Shown here one piece after another: positions 27,308 through 36,846 of a stretch of 64,000 bases of DNA. The notes below the pieces were generated by a model. It did not search any database. It was not told the origin of the DNA and worked only from the letters and a program-made list of their open reading frames with translations. The translations under genes and the position numbers were made by a program. The DNA is taken from NCBI RefSeq assembly GCF_007860075.1, contig NZ_SJPP01000002.1, positions 744,001 through 808,000 on the forward strand, in the 5' to 3' direction. The stretch comes from Symmachiella macrocystis. GTDB taxonomy: Bacteria; Planctomycetota; Planctomycetia; Planctomycetales; Planctomycetaceae. The number at the start of each line of letters is the position of its first letter. Positions within the stretch are counted from its first letter, which is position 1.

Positions 27308-27353
27308 TGCTTGTGCCGTTTTCATCGTGTCACGACGATTATTTATTTTTCGA

Positions 27354-27986
27354 CTATTTGCTCTTGAGCGGCTTCACACGGATGTTGCGAAACTTCATCA
27401 CGCTTTTGGGATCGTGCGCCTGTAGGGCGAAACTGCCCCCTTCTTCGCGGACGCGGCGATCGTCGGTGACTCCGTTGGGCTGAATGTAGTCGATGATCAT
27501 TTTTCCATTCACGAATGTTTGCACATGATTGCCGACGACTTTGACGTGCAGTTCGAACCATTCATTGTCTTTAGCGGCCGACTCAAACGCATGCGTCACA
27601 CCCCACAGGCTGCCGGTTTTACGCGGGTCGCCGTGTGTGTTGTTGAGTTGGACTTCCAGGCCCACTACCGGCCAAGTTTCGACGTAATCGGCGTGGAAAT
27701 AGACGCCCGAGTTACTGCCCGGCTCGAGTTGGCATTCGGTCTTGAATTCAAAATCTTTGAATTTCTTGTCGCTGAAGACGTGCGAACGATTGCCGCCGCC
27801 GACGATCACGCCGTCTTCGACCTTCCAGTTTCCGTCTTCGCTGATCCGCCAGCCAGTGAAATCTTTTCCATTGAACAGGCTGATCCAGCCTTTTTCGTCC
27901 GCCTTTTCAGCAGCACCCGAGTCCAACGGGACAACGAGAAACAGGCACATTACGGCAACAGCAGTCAAACTTACGGCTTTCAACAT
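27354..27986 (-). CDS. DUF1080 (3-keto-disaccharide hydrolase-like) secreted protein
   Basis: A protein of about 210 residues starting at the ATG at 27986, which has a GGGAGAAG Shine-Dalgarno sequence; the frame opens earlier at 28097. After a signal peptide (AVSLTAVAVMCLFLVVPLDSGA) comes a single DUF1080 concanavalin-like jelly-roll domain: WISLFNGKDFTGW near residue 32, NSGVYFHADY near 93, and VGLEVQLNNTHGDP. DUF1080 proteins of planctomycetes and Bacteroidetes include 3-keto-glycoside hydrolases. The gene follows the large PVC-type dehydrogenase on the same strand with a 138-base gap; functional coupling in sugar degradation is plausible but unproven. Confidence 0.87.
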   Translation of the reverse strand: MLKAVSLTAVAVMCLFLVVPLDSGAAEKADEKGWISLFNGKDFTGWRISEDGNWKVEDGVIVGGGNRSHVFSDKKFKDFEFKTECQLEPGSNSGVYFHADYVETWPVVGLEVQLNNTHGDPRKTGSLWGVTHAFESAAKDNEWFELHVKVVGNHVQTFVNGKMIIDYIQPNGVTDDRRVREEGGSFALQAHDPKSVMKFRNIRVKPLKSK

Positions 27987-28124
27987 CGGTATCTTCTCCC
28001 AAGTGTACATTTGGAAAATGGTGTGCAGGTACGCATCAGCGCTGTTCGCGCTTCGGCATTCTGTTCTGACAATAATCAAAGCGCGTGTCGGCGGCAATTG
28101 GTCGCGAAAAAAAGTGCACCGAAG

Positions 28125-31100
28125 TTATTTGGCTTTGGCGGGTCGGATTTGGCGTATGAACGCCATCAGATCAGCCATGGCTTGGGGCGGGATGTCTTTT
28201 TCGAGGCCTTCGGGCATCAGTGAGACGCCATTTGACGCCAACACGTCAATCTCCGCCCGCAGCACGACATCCTGTTTGCCTTCGGCACGGAGCAGGGTAA
28301 TGCTGTTGGCGCTTTCGCCGGTGACAATCCCCGAAAGGGTTTTGCCAGCTGAGGTCACGACACTGTAGGTCGTATATTGCGGCAAAGCTTCGCGGTTGGG
28401 GTCCAGGATATTGACCAGCAGGTCTTGAGGCGTTTTGTTTTGCGTGGAGGCCAAATCGGGTCCCACTTGCACGCCGAGTTCACCTACCTTATGGCAAACA
28501 GAGCAGGTCTTCTCGAAGACTTTTTTACCGCGCTCGGCATTGCCTTCCAATTCAAGTGCTGCTTGATAATCGGCAACGACCTTGCCGCGATCTCCAGAGA
28601 CTTCGCTGCCAAACAGTTTGCGAGCGGCGGCGCGAATCTTGTCGTTTTGGTGATTCAGCAGTAACTGTTTTTTATCGCGCGGTAACTCGGCCGAAGTGAC
28701 CTCGCCATCTCCCATGGCGACGAGCAGTTGCTGGGTCCGGTCGTCGCTGCGAATCAAAGCTTCGATCACAGCGGCTCTGACCGCGGGGAAATAACCGCGC
28801 CAACCCTCGAGCAAGACACCGGCAACTTGGGCGTCGTTTTGCGTTGAGAGCGCATTTACTGCGGCGATTTGCAAGGCCGTTGGTGTTTGCGGCGTGATCA
28901 ATTCAGTCAGCGTGTCCGCCACTGTGTCGAAGTCGGCATAGGCCAAGATCTCGACAGCCGCACTGCGGTTGGCGGGGGGCGCGTTCTCGTCTATCGCTGT
29001 TTCACCGGCCCGAGTGAATAAAGCAGCGACGCTTTGTTTCACGTCGTCGGGAACCTTGCGTTTTTTATCGCCAGCCAGCAATTTGCCGATTGTTGATTTG
29101 TTACGAGCCAAGCCTTCGCCAATGGCTTTGAGCATCCGCCGCTGCACGTTGAGCGAATCTGCGGAGAGCGTGCTGATGGCGGCTAACAGCTTGACCGTCT
29201 CCGCGGGGTTTTTGCCCGAGGCCACAATTCCGGCCAGTAGCGATAAGATTTCACCCGACCGAGCGGTGTTACGGAATGTATCGTTCGCTAGCAACCTCAG
29301 CGCCACGACGGGGGCGTTGGCGGTCATTGATGACAGGATGGCAATCCGCATTTCCTTATCGTCGGAGTATTGGATTGACATTTTTGCGAGCGCTTCAGCC
29401 GCTTCTTCGTGAGCGATGTCTCCTAAGGTGAATGCCACTTGCAGACGGACGCGATAGTCGGGGTCGTCGACCAGTTCCACGAGTTTGGACATCACCTCCG
29501 ACGACTTGTCAGCTACGCTCGAGGAGAGGCGGACCGCATGCTGACGGACACCGGCATGCGGATCAGACAGCCCAATCAGTACATCGTCGGCTTTGAGGGA
29601 CTTGATACCGTCCAACGTGCAGAGCGCGTGCAGGCGGCCCAATTCGGAGGAGGATTCGCGTAATAGTTTTCGTAAGGGGGCGACGGCCGATTTGTCTTGG
29701 CGTTCCCAGATGAGCCGCTGCGCCGTTTCGCGGTTCCAGATGTTCGGCGATTCCAGGTTTTTGACGAGTTCTTCGACGGGGGCTTTACCCAGTTTGGGAG
29801 GCGTGATGCGCTGCATGTCGGGGCTCACGAGGCGATAGATCCGTCCGCGATCGTGCCCGCTTTCCAGGTCGAGGTGCGCCTTGATGTCTTCGGGGATCGA
29901 ATAGGGGTGTTCAATGGTTTCGCGATACATATCGAGCACAAACAGCGTACCGTCCGGAGCATTGACGAAATTGACCGGGCGGAACCAGTTGTCGGTCGAG
30001 GCGATGAATTCTACATTGTCATCGGCGCGGGTGGCAACGAAACTTGCGCCATCGGCCTCTACAGTTTTACGATGAATTAAATTGCCGCCCACATCGCCAA
30101 TGAAGGCGTTGCCGCGATACTCGGGTGGGTAGGCGCTGCCTTGATAAATTGTGGGGCTGGTGGCTGACGTGAAAAAGCCGATGGCAAACCGTTCGGTTCC
30201 CGCATTCTTAGCGAACTTGGGATTTTCCATCCGTCGTTTCGTGCGGACCACCCGCCATGGCTCGGGTGGGCTGCGGCGAAAGACTGGAGCCGCTCCCCCT
30301 TCTTTGGCGATACTCCGCGTGACACTGGGGACCGGTAGATACGGATTTCGCACTAAATACTCATAGGGATAGACCACGTGAATCATATGATTGCTGTTGG
30401 TGGCCAAAAAGCGATTGCCCCAATCGTCAAACGACATGCCGAATTGTGCGCCGCCTGACTGCGGTTCCAGTTTTTCGCTGACCGGGTCGAAGCGAAAGTC
30501 TTGTTGGCCAATCTTTGCCATCTTCTCACCGCGATTGGTGATTTCCGCCCCCAAGCTTGCGCCGGCGCCGTAGATTCTGTTATCCAAGCCCCACTTCAAA
30601 TTGTTGGGCAAGGCTTGCACGTTGCCGCGGCCGAATCCGGAATAAACGATTTCACGAATGTCCGCCACGTCGTCGCCGTTGGTATCTTTGAAGTAGTAAA
30701 TGTGGGGTGGAGAAATCACAAACACGCCGCCGCGATAACACAGCACCGACGTGCACCAACTGATCTTGTCGGCGAAAACCGCGCTGCGATCATAGATGCC
30801 GTCGCCATTGGTGTCTTCCAACATCCGCACGATGCCTGCATCCTGTTTGCCGCCCCCTTTAGGATTTAGTTTGGTCGGTTCCTGCGAGTAGGGATATCCA
30901 TGCATTTCGGCGACGAACATGCGTCCATTTTCATCGAAACAAGCACTGACTGGATCGGCGACGTTAGGTTCGTGGGCGACCGTTTCCAGCGAGAAGCCGC
31001 GTTGGACCTCAAACGTGTCCAAAGCCTTATTCGATTCGGTGGCTGGGATGCGGGGTAGGCGGTCGGCGAGTGGCTTTTCCTCGTCGTCAGCCGAGAAGAC

Positions 31101-31175
31101 AGATAGCGGGGCTGAGGCCAACGCGAGCAAAACGAGGGAAGCAATTAACGGCAAGTGGCAAGTCCGGGTGTTCAT
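28125..31175 (-). CDS. PVC-type haem-binding CxxCH dehydrogenase with HEAT repeats
   Basis: A 1016-residue exported protein. A signal peptide (LIASLVLLALASAPLSVFSA) precedes an N-terminal beta-propeller of the membrane-bound dehydrogenase type (VQRGFSLETVAHEP, VFVISPPHIYYF, GDVGGNLIHRK). HEAT-like helical repeats run from ~residue 470 to 850 and a C-terminal cytochrome c domain follows, with CSVCH near residue 890. Its closing segment GVSLMPEGLEKDIPPQAMADLMAFI is the typical distal Met-containing part. Such proteins are a planctomycete hallmark and are thought to oxidise sugars with electron transfer to the haem; the cofactor and substrate are not known. An AAGGAA ribosome site precedes the ATG. 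It resembles the truncated gene at the right edge, without the FG-GAP part. Confidence 0.88.
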   Translation of the reverse strand: MNTRTCHLPLIASLVLLALASAPLSVFSADDEEKPLADRLPRIPATESNKALDTFEVQRGFSLETVAHEPNVADPVSACFDENGRMFVAEMHGYPYSQEPTKLNPKGGGKQDAGIVRMLEDTNGDGIYDRSAVFADKISWCTSVLCYRGGVFVISPPHIYYFKDTNGDDVADIREIVYSGFGRGNVQALPNNLKWGLDNRIYGAGASLGAEITNRGEKMAKIGQQDFRFDPVSEKLEPQSGGAQFGMSFDDWGNRFLATNSNHMIHVVYPYEYLVRNPYLPVPSVTRSIAKEGGAAPVFRRSPPEPWRVVRTKRRMENPKFAKNAGTERFAIGFFTSATSPTIYQGSAYPPEYRGNAFIGDVGGNLIHRKTVEADGASFVATRADDNVEFIASTDNWFRPVNFVNAPDGTLFVLDMYRETIEHPYSIPEDIKAHLDLESGHDRGRIYRLVSPDMQRITPPKLGKAPVEELVKNLESPNIWNRETAQRLIWERQDKSAVAPLRKLLRESSSELGRLHALCTLDGIKSLKADDVLIGLSDPHAGVRQHAVRLSSSVADKSSEVMSKLVELVDDPDYRVRLQVAFTLGDIAHEEAAEALAKMSIQYSDDKEMRIAILSSMTANAPVVALRLLANDTFRNTARSGEILSLLAGIVASGKNPAETVKLLAAISTLSADSLNVQRRMLKAIGEGLARNKSTIGKLLAGDKKRKVPDDVKQSVAALFTRAGETAIDENAPPANRSAAVEILAYADFDTVADTLTELITPQTPTALQIAAVNALSTQNDAQVAGVLLEGWRGYFPAVRAAVIEALIRSDDRTQQLLVAMGDGEVTSAELPRDKKQLLLNHQNDKIRAAARKLFGSEVSGDRGKVVADYQAALELEGNAERGKKVFEKTCSVCHKVGELGVQVGPDLASTQNKTPQDLLVNILDPNREALPQYTTYSVVTSAGKTLSGIVTGESANSITLLRAEGKQDVVLRAEIDVLASNGVSLMPEGLEKDIPPQAMADLMAFIRQIRPAKAK

Positions 31176-31417
31176 AAAGACAGATTTCCTTGTGGCCTTC
31201 GTGCGAGGAATGCGCCGGCGGATGACAGAGTCGGAGTCGGCGAAGCAAAAGGGGCGGGAGACATTCAGTTTAACCGCGGCTCCGAGGAATCGCTACCGCT
31301 GCGGTCCATAAGATCGGCCGCCCACCGCCCTTGCTTTTCGACAATCGATTCGCTCGAATTGACGGCTCCCTAAAATCCCATCTTGCACACTCGAAGATAG
31401 CCAAGGACGAATCTGCC

Positions 31418-32908
31418 ATGAATTTTCAATTGGTCACACAAAATTACGATTCTGTATCGGCGGATTGGCTCATTGTAGGAATTCCCGAAGCCGACGGATT
31501 ACCGGCAACCGTTTCGTCGCTCGACGAGACTCTGGGGGGATCGATCTCTCGGGTCCGAGAGGCCCAGGATCTGACTGGAAAAAATGCCGAAACCGTGTTG
31601 TTGCTTGACGTGGCGAATATCGCCGCGAAGCGAGTTTTACTGCTGGGGGTCGGGAAACCGGAAGAGATCACAAGCGCGTCGATGGACAAAGCAGTGATGA
31701 CCGCAGCGAGATTGGTATCGACGAAGGAAACAGCAACGATTGCAATTGCGCTGCCCGATTTGTCATGCGACGGTTTTTCGCATGCTGACCAATTGGAAAC
31801 GGCGGTTGCCGCATTGGAAGTTGGCTGCATGGGGCAGGGGATTTATCACCGGGAGCCGAAACGTTTTGCATTTGAAAACGTGACCGTCGTGATTGCTCCG
31901 GCAGATGATGAAGCGGCGATGCAAACGGCCGTTGATCGTGGGCAGATTTTTGGCGAAGCGGTCAATCTTACACGCGATCTGGTGAACCGCCCGGCACAGG
32001 ACATCAACCCGATCAGCTTTGCCACCGTCGCTGAGGGCTTGGCGAATCAATACGGACTGGGCTGCGAAGTCTTTGACGAGGACCGGTTACGCGAAGAAAA
32101 AATGGAAGCCCTACTCGGCGTCGCCCGAGGTAGTGACCAACCGCCGCGGATGGTGAGTCTCAAACACAACGGCGGCGCGGAGGGCGCTCCGACGTTGTAC
32201 TTGTGCGGCAAGGGGGTCACGTTCGATAGTGGGGGATTATCCCTCAAGCCAAGCGCCGGGATGTTGGATATGAAAATGGACATGGCCGGGGCCGCTACGG
32301 TGTTGGGGGCGATGATTGCGATTGCGCGATTGGAACTTCCCGTAAACGTCGTGGCGCTGATGGGGCTCACCGAAAACATGGTCAATGGATCGTCGTACAA
32401 GTTGGGCGACGTACTCACCGCTCGCAACGGCGTAACGATCGAAGTGCACAACACCGATGCCGAAGGCCGTTTAGTTCTGGCCGATGTGCTGAGTTATGCC
32501 GTGGATCAGAAAGCGGATTGCATCATCGATCTGGCGACGCTCACCGGTGCGTGCATGGTGGCGCTGGGCAACGACGTCGTCGGTGCGTTTACGAATGATC
32601 AACAATGGTGCGACACCGTTCTCGCTGCTTCGCGAGACCGCGGAGAACTGTTGTGGCAGATGCCGATGTACGAACTGTACGACGAATTGATCAAAAGCGA
32701 CGTGGCGGACATCAAAAACGTCGGCGGCAAATGGGGCGGAGCGATCACTGCAGCTAAGTTTTTAGAGCAATTCGTAGGGGACACCAAATGGGTCCACCTA
32801 GACATCGCCGGCCCGGCGTTTTCGGACAAAAACCAACCCCATCAAGAGGGGGGAGCGACAGGCGTGATGGTACGGTCATTGGTGGAGGTGGCGGGACGAT
32901 TTAAATAA
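31418..32908 (+). CDS. pepA: Leucyl aminopeptidase (M17)
   Basis: A protein of about 496 residues from the ATG at 31418, with an AAGGA ribosome site ten bases upstream. M17 hallmarks are the metal-ligand lysine/aspartate region GKGVTFDSGGLSLKP near residue 268, MKMDMAGAA, and the signature NTDAEGRLVLADVL near 345. The catalytic Lys, the Arg of AEGR and the Asp/Glu ligands of the two zinc or manganese ions are present. The N-terminal ~165 residues form the macro-domain-like hexamer domain. It cleaves N-terminal residues, preferring Leu, in cytoplasmic peptide turnover, and some homologs also bind DNA. It is divergent from the giant dehydrogenase. Confidence 0.93.
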   Translation: MNFQLVTQNYDSVSADWLIVGIPEADGLPATVSSLDETLGGSISRVREAQDLTGKNAETVLLLDVANIAAKRVLLLGVGKPEEITSASMDKAVMTAARLVSTKETATIAIALPDLSCDGFSHADQLETAVAALEVGCMGQGIYHREPKRFAFENVTVVIAPADDEAAMQTAVDRGQIFGEAVNLTRDLVNRPAQDINPISFATVAEGLANQYGLGCEVFDEDRLREEKMEALLGVARGSDQPPRMVSLKHNGGAEGAPTLYLCGKGVTFDSGGLSLKPSAGMLDMKMDMAGAATVLGAMIAIARLELPVNVVALMGLTENMVNGSSYKLGDVLTARNGVTIEVHNTDAEGRLVLADVLSYAVDQKADCIIDLATLTGACMVALGNDVVGAFTNDQQWCDTVLAASRDRGELLWQMPMYELYDELIKSDVADIKNVGGKWGGAITAAKFLEQFVGDTKWVHLDIAGPAFSDKNQPHQEGGATGVMVRSLVEVAGRFK

Positions 32909-32952
32909 TCGGTCGTACAACGAAAGGGTGGCAGTGTTTGCGAAGCAATCGG

Positions 32953-33077
32953 TGTGCCGTCAGGCACAGGAATCCACAATTAGACGGTCCAGGGTGTCGT
33001 CGGTCTCCCGACTGCAAGTTGTTTGCGGTAATAGCGGCCTCTTACGGGCCGCGCCCGCCCCGATAGCGGAGCTATCG
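32953..33077. repeat. Cluster of three short palindromes between convergent genes
   Basis: Within the 198-base spacer between the pepA stop and the P450 stop lie three perfect palindromes: TGTGCC-GTCA-GGCACA (32953-32968), GCGGCC-N7-GGCCGC (33034-33052) and CGATAGC-GGA-GCTATCG (33061-33077). Together they could form a multi-hairpin element that stops transcription from both sides. Confidence 0.7.
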
Positions 33078-33106
33078 CGGCCACCCCTGCTATCATTTAA
33101 CAACTG

Positions 33107-34648
33107 TTAGCGTAGTTCCAGTTCGACCAGCGTTCCGTCCAGGGGTTTGGTGGAGACACCTGCTTTGGCGGGGTTTTCTGGATGGAGGGCTTTGAATTGA
33201 AACACTTTGACGAAGGCTCCCACGATGAGGGCGACTTCGAGTTGGCCGAGGTGTTTGCCCGGGCAAACGCGGGGGCCGTGGCCGAAACCGAAGTGGAGGG
33301 TTTCTTTTGATGCCCGCCCCGCTGCGGCCAATTCCGACCAGCGCTCGGGGACGAATTCGTTGGCGGGATAACCAGTGGCTTCAATGCCCCAAAAGTCGTC
33401 GTGCCGGTTCGCATGCCAGACGTCTAACAGAATATGCGTTCCCTGGGGAATGAGCAGGCTGCGGCCGTCAGCTGTTTCAATTCGGGTGTCCGCTGTGGCC
33501 CGGCGGGGAAGAAAGTACAGCGACGGTGTGAGACGCAAGGATTCATCCAAGGCATGCGTCAGGTAGTTGGCGGATTCTAGGGTTTCGGGCGTGTAGTTCT
33601 CGATTTTTTGAACCGCTTGATAGACTTTTTCCTGTGCCGGTAAATTTCGCGCAAGATGCGAGAGTGTCCACGTCGCATAGGATGTCGTCGCTTCTAAGGC
33701 GCCGGCCAGAAACACCTTAATGTTGCTCCGCAAGGCTTCGTCGGGCGCGTCGGACCGAAACTGCTTCCAAAGTCCGGTCGCCTTCTGTCGTGCGGCAAGG
33801 ACCCGCGCGGTCAATTCTTCGAAACTGGCGTAGTCCTGTTTTGTTTGTGCGATGCGGGCGCTGATATTTGGCATTTTTGCGATCGGGATACCGACCTGAT
33901 TGATGACGGTATCACGGACGATGTGGTCGATGACGCGTTCCAGTGCCGGAACGAACCGATCGCGCAACTCCTCATAAGCGACCTCGGCGCCGAAAAAATT
34001 GTTGACGATCATCTCCAGCATCACCACTTTGATTTCCGGTTCCAGCGAGATGCTTAACGTCTTTTGACCGGATTGTTCGAAGTGGTTGCGCAACACGTCC
34101 AAACGGAGCGTGATGGTATTACGGAATGTTTCGGCAAATTCATGGAACATCTCCGGTTGAAAGAGCGTCGTCTTGCCAAATGGCGAGGCGGCAAGTTTGC
34201 GTTGCCGTTTCCAGATCGCGCCGTTTGCAAAAAGCAGCGTATCCTTTCCCGTGGCCCTCGCAATGCCGGTGGAGGGAAGGGTGTCGCGGTCGAATTGTCC
34301 CGCGCGGTCGCCGGTGTTGGTCGTGATTGCCCGAATCACACCGGGATCGCGGGTGACCAGAATCGGGGAAAAGCCGGGGAAATCTAAGTAGCGGTTGTGT
34401 CTTCCCGACCCTTGTTCGCTCTCTGAGCCCCAAAAGTAGGTTTCGAGAATCCGAATCGGTTCGTCGAAATTCCAAGGATGTGGAAACGGCAATGCGGGGC
34501 GACCGGAACCTGGCTGGAGAATCGGAACCCGCGTCGGCTGAATTTCGCCGCCGAAAGGGTTGACGCCAAAAACTTGACTGGGCAGGCGCGTCATACGCCG
34601 ATAGCCGGGGACATGGTCGTTCAAAAATGCCGATAGCTTTCCTGGCAC
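33107..34648 (-). CDS. Cytochrome P450
   Basis: A 513-residue P450 with a GTG start and a strong AAGGAG ribosome site. The haem-binding loop is FGFGHGPRVCPGKHLG near residue 468, the K-helix ExxR is in DESLRLTP near 375, and the I-helix reads AGALEATTS near 315. In most P450s the acid is followed by Thr; here it is Glu-Ala, as in the P450eryF group, so proton delivery may depend on the substrate. No membrane anchor is seen, so it is probably soluble and needs a ferredoxin or FMN partner. It is the last gene of an apparent three-gene unit with the transhydrogenase-like dehydrogenase (48-base gap) and an alpha/beta hydrolase. The substrate is unknown. Confidence 0.9.
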   Translation of the reverse strand: MPGKLSAFLNDHVPGYRRMTRLPSQVFGVNPFGGEIQPTRVPILQPGSGRPALPFPHPWNFDEPIRILETYFWGSESEQGSGRHNRYLDFPGFSPILVTRDPGVIRAITTNTGDRAGQFDRDTLPSTGIARATGKDTLLFANGAIWKRQRKLAASPFGKTTLFQPEMFHEFAETFRNTITLRLDVLRNHFEQSGQKTLSISLEPEIKVVMLEMIVNNFFGAEVAYEELRDRFVPALERVIDHIVRDTVINQVGIPIAKMPNISARIAQTKQDYASFEELTARVLAARQKATGLWKQFRSDAPDEALRSNIKVFLAGALEATTSYATWTLSHLARNLPAQEKVYQAVQKIENYTPETLESANYLTHALDESLRLTPSLYFLPRRATADTRIETADGRSLLIPQGTHILLDVWHANRHDDFWGIEATGYPANEFVPERWSELAAAGRASKETLHFGFGHGPRVCPGKHLGQLEVALIVGAFVKVFQFKALHPENPAKAGVSTKPLDGTLVELELR

Positions 34649-34696
34649 GGCGGCTCTCCTTAATTGTTTGCGAACTTGAATAACCGTCCGCCCCGA

Positions 34697-35974
34697 TCAC
34701 CAAATCTCTAATGAATCGGCAAATAGCGACGCCAATTCTTTGTCTCCGGCTGGTTTAGGGGCGAGTTTCGTCACGCGATGTTGCGGCAGCGTGCCTTGAA
34801 CCAAGGCGGGAATATCGGCGTCCGTATAACTCACAGCGGCCAGACCGGACGGCATGTTTAGTTTTTGCATGTAGTCGATGATCGTGGCTGCGAGGATATC
34901 GCCGGCGTCGCGTTCGTCGCAGTCGTTCACGTCGGCTCCCAAGGCAGCGGCGACCTGTAGGTGCCGCTCCGGGCAAGCGGAAGCGGTGAAGCGGACGACG
35001 GCGGGGGCGTTGAGAATGACCGACATGCCGTGCGGGACAATCGGGTGATCCGTCACGTAACCAGCGGGCATAAAATCACGGACCATACCGGCCACCGGAT
35101 AGGACATGCCGTGCGGTAGGTGCACCCCAGCGTTGCCAAAGCCAATTCCAGCCAGCGCCGATGCGAGAATCATTTGTCCACGGGCGTGATCGTCTTCGGG
35201 ATGCGCAACGGCTTGCAATAACGATTCGCGGCACATTTCCAGCGCTCGCATCGACCAGAGGTCGCTGATGGGGTTGTTGCCTTGATAGGCCGGGCGCTCG
35301 ATCGGCCGCGCGGGTTTGGGGCGCGATGTGTAGGGAATCGCTGTGTAGGATTCCATCGCGTGACACAGAACATCCAACCCAGCCGCCGCTGCCACCGCCG
35401 CCGGGAGCGTGCGGCTGTTATCGGGATCGACGATGCCGAGTGTTGGTTTCAAGTAGCGATGAGCGATGCCGGTCTTCGCATGATGTTCGACATAGTCAAA
35501 AATGGCGACACCGGTTGTTTCGCTCCCTGTGCCTGCCGTGGTGGGGATGGCAATCAGAGGTTTGCAGCGACCGGGGACGGGGCGGCCGCGACCGATGGGT
35601 GCGTTGACATATTCCAAAAAGTCGGCCGGGTGCGAAGAATACAGATTAGCCGCTTTCGCGGTATCGATCGTGCTACCACCGCCGACAGCGACAAACGCAT
35701 CGAAGTTGCCTGCTGTGGCAAACTGGGCTGCGTCTTGAAAACTGGCATCGGTCGGTTCAACGCGGACGCGGTCGAATCGTTCGTAGTCGATCCCGTTATC
35801 GTCCAACGAGGCGAGCACCGTTTTGCCGGTCGGCAAGGAGACGAGAGCGGGATCGATGACCAACATCACCCGTCGCATTCCCATATCGACGAGATCCATG
35901 CCGACTTCGCCGGTGATGCCGGCGCCGAAACGGATATTGGAGGCTGCCATTTGAAAGGCTGTGTCGTGTTGCAT
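34697..35974 (-). CDS. Iron-containing alcohol dehydrogenase, hydroxyacid-oxoacid transhydrogenase (HOT/ADHFE1)-like
   Basis: A protein of about 425 residues from the ATG at 35974. It is a group III iron-dependent dehydrogenase: the NAD-binding AVGGGSTIDTAK near residue 95, and metal-site segments GLDVLCHAMESY and GVHLPHGMSYPVAG. Several stretches (RPAYQGNNPISD, ASALAGIGFGNAGVHL, DHPIVPHGMSV, GTLPQHRVTKLAP) are those of animal ADHFE1, the hydroxyacid-oxoacid transhydrogenase that oxidises 4-hydroxybutyrate to succinate semialdehyde while reducing 2-oxoglutarate to D-2-hydroxyglutarate. The assignment to that reaction is by family resemblance only. It sits between the P450 and an alpha/beta hydrolase on the same strand. 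Confidence 0.88.
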   Translation of the reverse strand: MQHDTAFQMAASNIRFGAGITGEVGMDLVDMGMRRVMLVIDPALVSLPTGKTVLASLDDNGIDYERFDRVRVEPTDASFQDAAQFATAGNFDAFVAVGGGSTIDTAKAANLYSSHPADFLEYVNAPIGRGRPVPGRCKPLIAIPTTAGTGSETTGVAIFDYVEHHAKTGIAHRYLKPTLGIVDPDNSRTLPAAVAAAAGLDVLCHAMESYTAIPYTSRPKPARPIERPAYQGNNPISDLWSMRALEMCRESLLQAVAHPEDDHARGQMILASALAGIGFGNAGVHLPHGMSYPVAGMVRDFMPAGYVTDHPIVPHGMSVILNAPAVVRFTASACPERHLQVAAALGADVNDCDERDAGDILAATIIDYMQKLNMPSGLAAVSYTDADIPALVQGTLPQHRVTKLAPKPAGDKELASLFADSLEIW

Positions 35975-36028
35975 GTTCGGGGTTCTCAATGAGATTTCAA
36001 ACGGTGTATTTTACGGCGCATTAACCAT

Positions 36029-36748
36029 TCACGCATCGGATCGAGGCAGTTGCTGCAAAAACTGTGCGATTGCGGCAACGGATTCTTGCGGCTTGGACTC
36101 CACGATGAGGTGTGGTGCATCGATTTCGACGACCTGCACATCGGGACGCAAACGGCTGAATTCCGCGACCGCACGAGGACGAATGAGTCGTTCTCGCAGT
36201 CCAACGAAGACCAGCGTCGGCACCGTCAACTGGCGATAATCCTCACGCACGTCGACCATGCTAGTGGACACGATACGATCGACCATTGTCGTTTTGGGGA
36301 GTAAATCGACCGCCTGAAACACTCCTTGCACCAACTCAGGCGGTGAATCTGGGGATAATAAAAATCGCCGCAGCAATAAACGAGGAAGGGGCGCGATTCT
36401 CAACAGAGGTTTAGCGACGCGGACCAGCCACTTCGGCAGGGGGGACACCGGGTTTGAGAGGAATGTTCCGGTCAAAACCAATGCTCGCAGATTGGGTGGT
36501 GGCGTTGCGGCAATTTTGACAGCGATTGGTCCGGAGAAAGATTCTGCGACCATGACGAACGGTTCCCGCTCGGGAAGAGTCTCACGGATTTTTGCTGTCC
36601 AGTCTTCGTAGGAACGCACCGCATCGAGCGGATACTCGAAGGTACGTGTCGTCCAGTGCGGCGGCATGGCGGAGATGAAGGGAGGAAACAACGAGCCGAC
36701 GCCGTGTAAGCCGGGAAGTAACAAGAGATTTTCGTGGGACTCGGTCAT
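36029..36748 (-). CDS. Alpha/beta hydrolase
   Basis: A protein of about 239 residues from the ATG at 36748. The fold starts with LLLLPGLHGVGSLF; the nucleophile is in VAESFSGPIA near residue 80 and the terminal His in IDAPHLIVES near 220. There is no signal peptide, so it acts in the cytoplasm as an esterase, lipase or thioesterase-like enzyme. The elbow ESFSG departs from the usual GxSxG first Gly. It is the first gene of the putative hydrolase / HOT-like / P450 unit, 54 bases from the next start. The substrate is unknown. Confidence 0.75.
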   Translation of the reverse strand: MTESHENLLLLPGLHGVGSLFPPFISAMPPHWTTRTFEYPLDAVRSYEDWTAKIRETLPEREPFVMVAESFSGPIAVKIAATPPPNLRALVLTGTFLSNPVSPLPKWLVRVAKPLLRIAPLPRLLLRRFLLSPDSPPELVQGVFQAVDLLPKTTMVDRIVSTSMVDVREDYRQLTVPTLVFVGLRERLIRPRAVAEFSRLRPDVQVVEIDAPHLIVESKPQESVAAIAQFLQQLPRSDA

Positions 36749-36846
36749 TGGCGGCGCTGTCGGGCTTTCCACGTCATGCGAGTACAGTTACAAAGCAGGG
36801 CGATTGATTTTTTTGGATTTGTCTTCGAACATCGTTCCGACATCAT

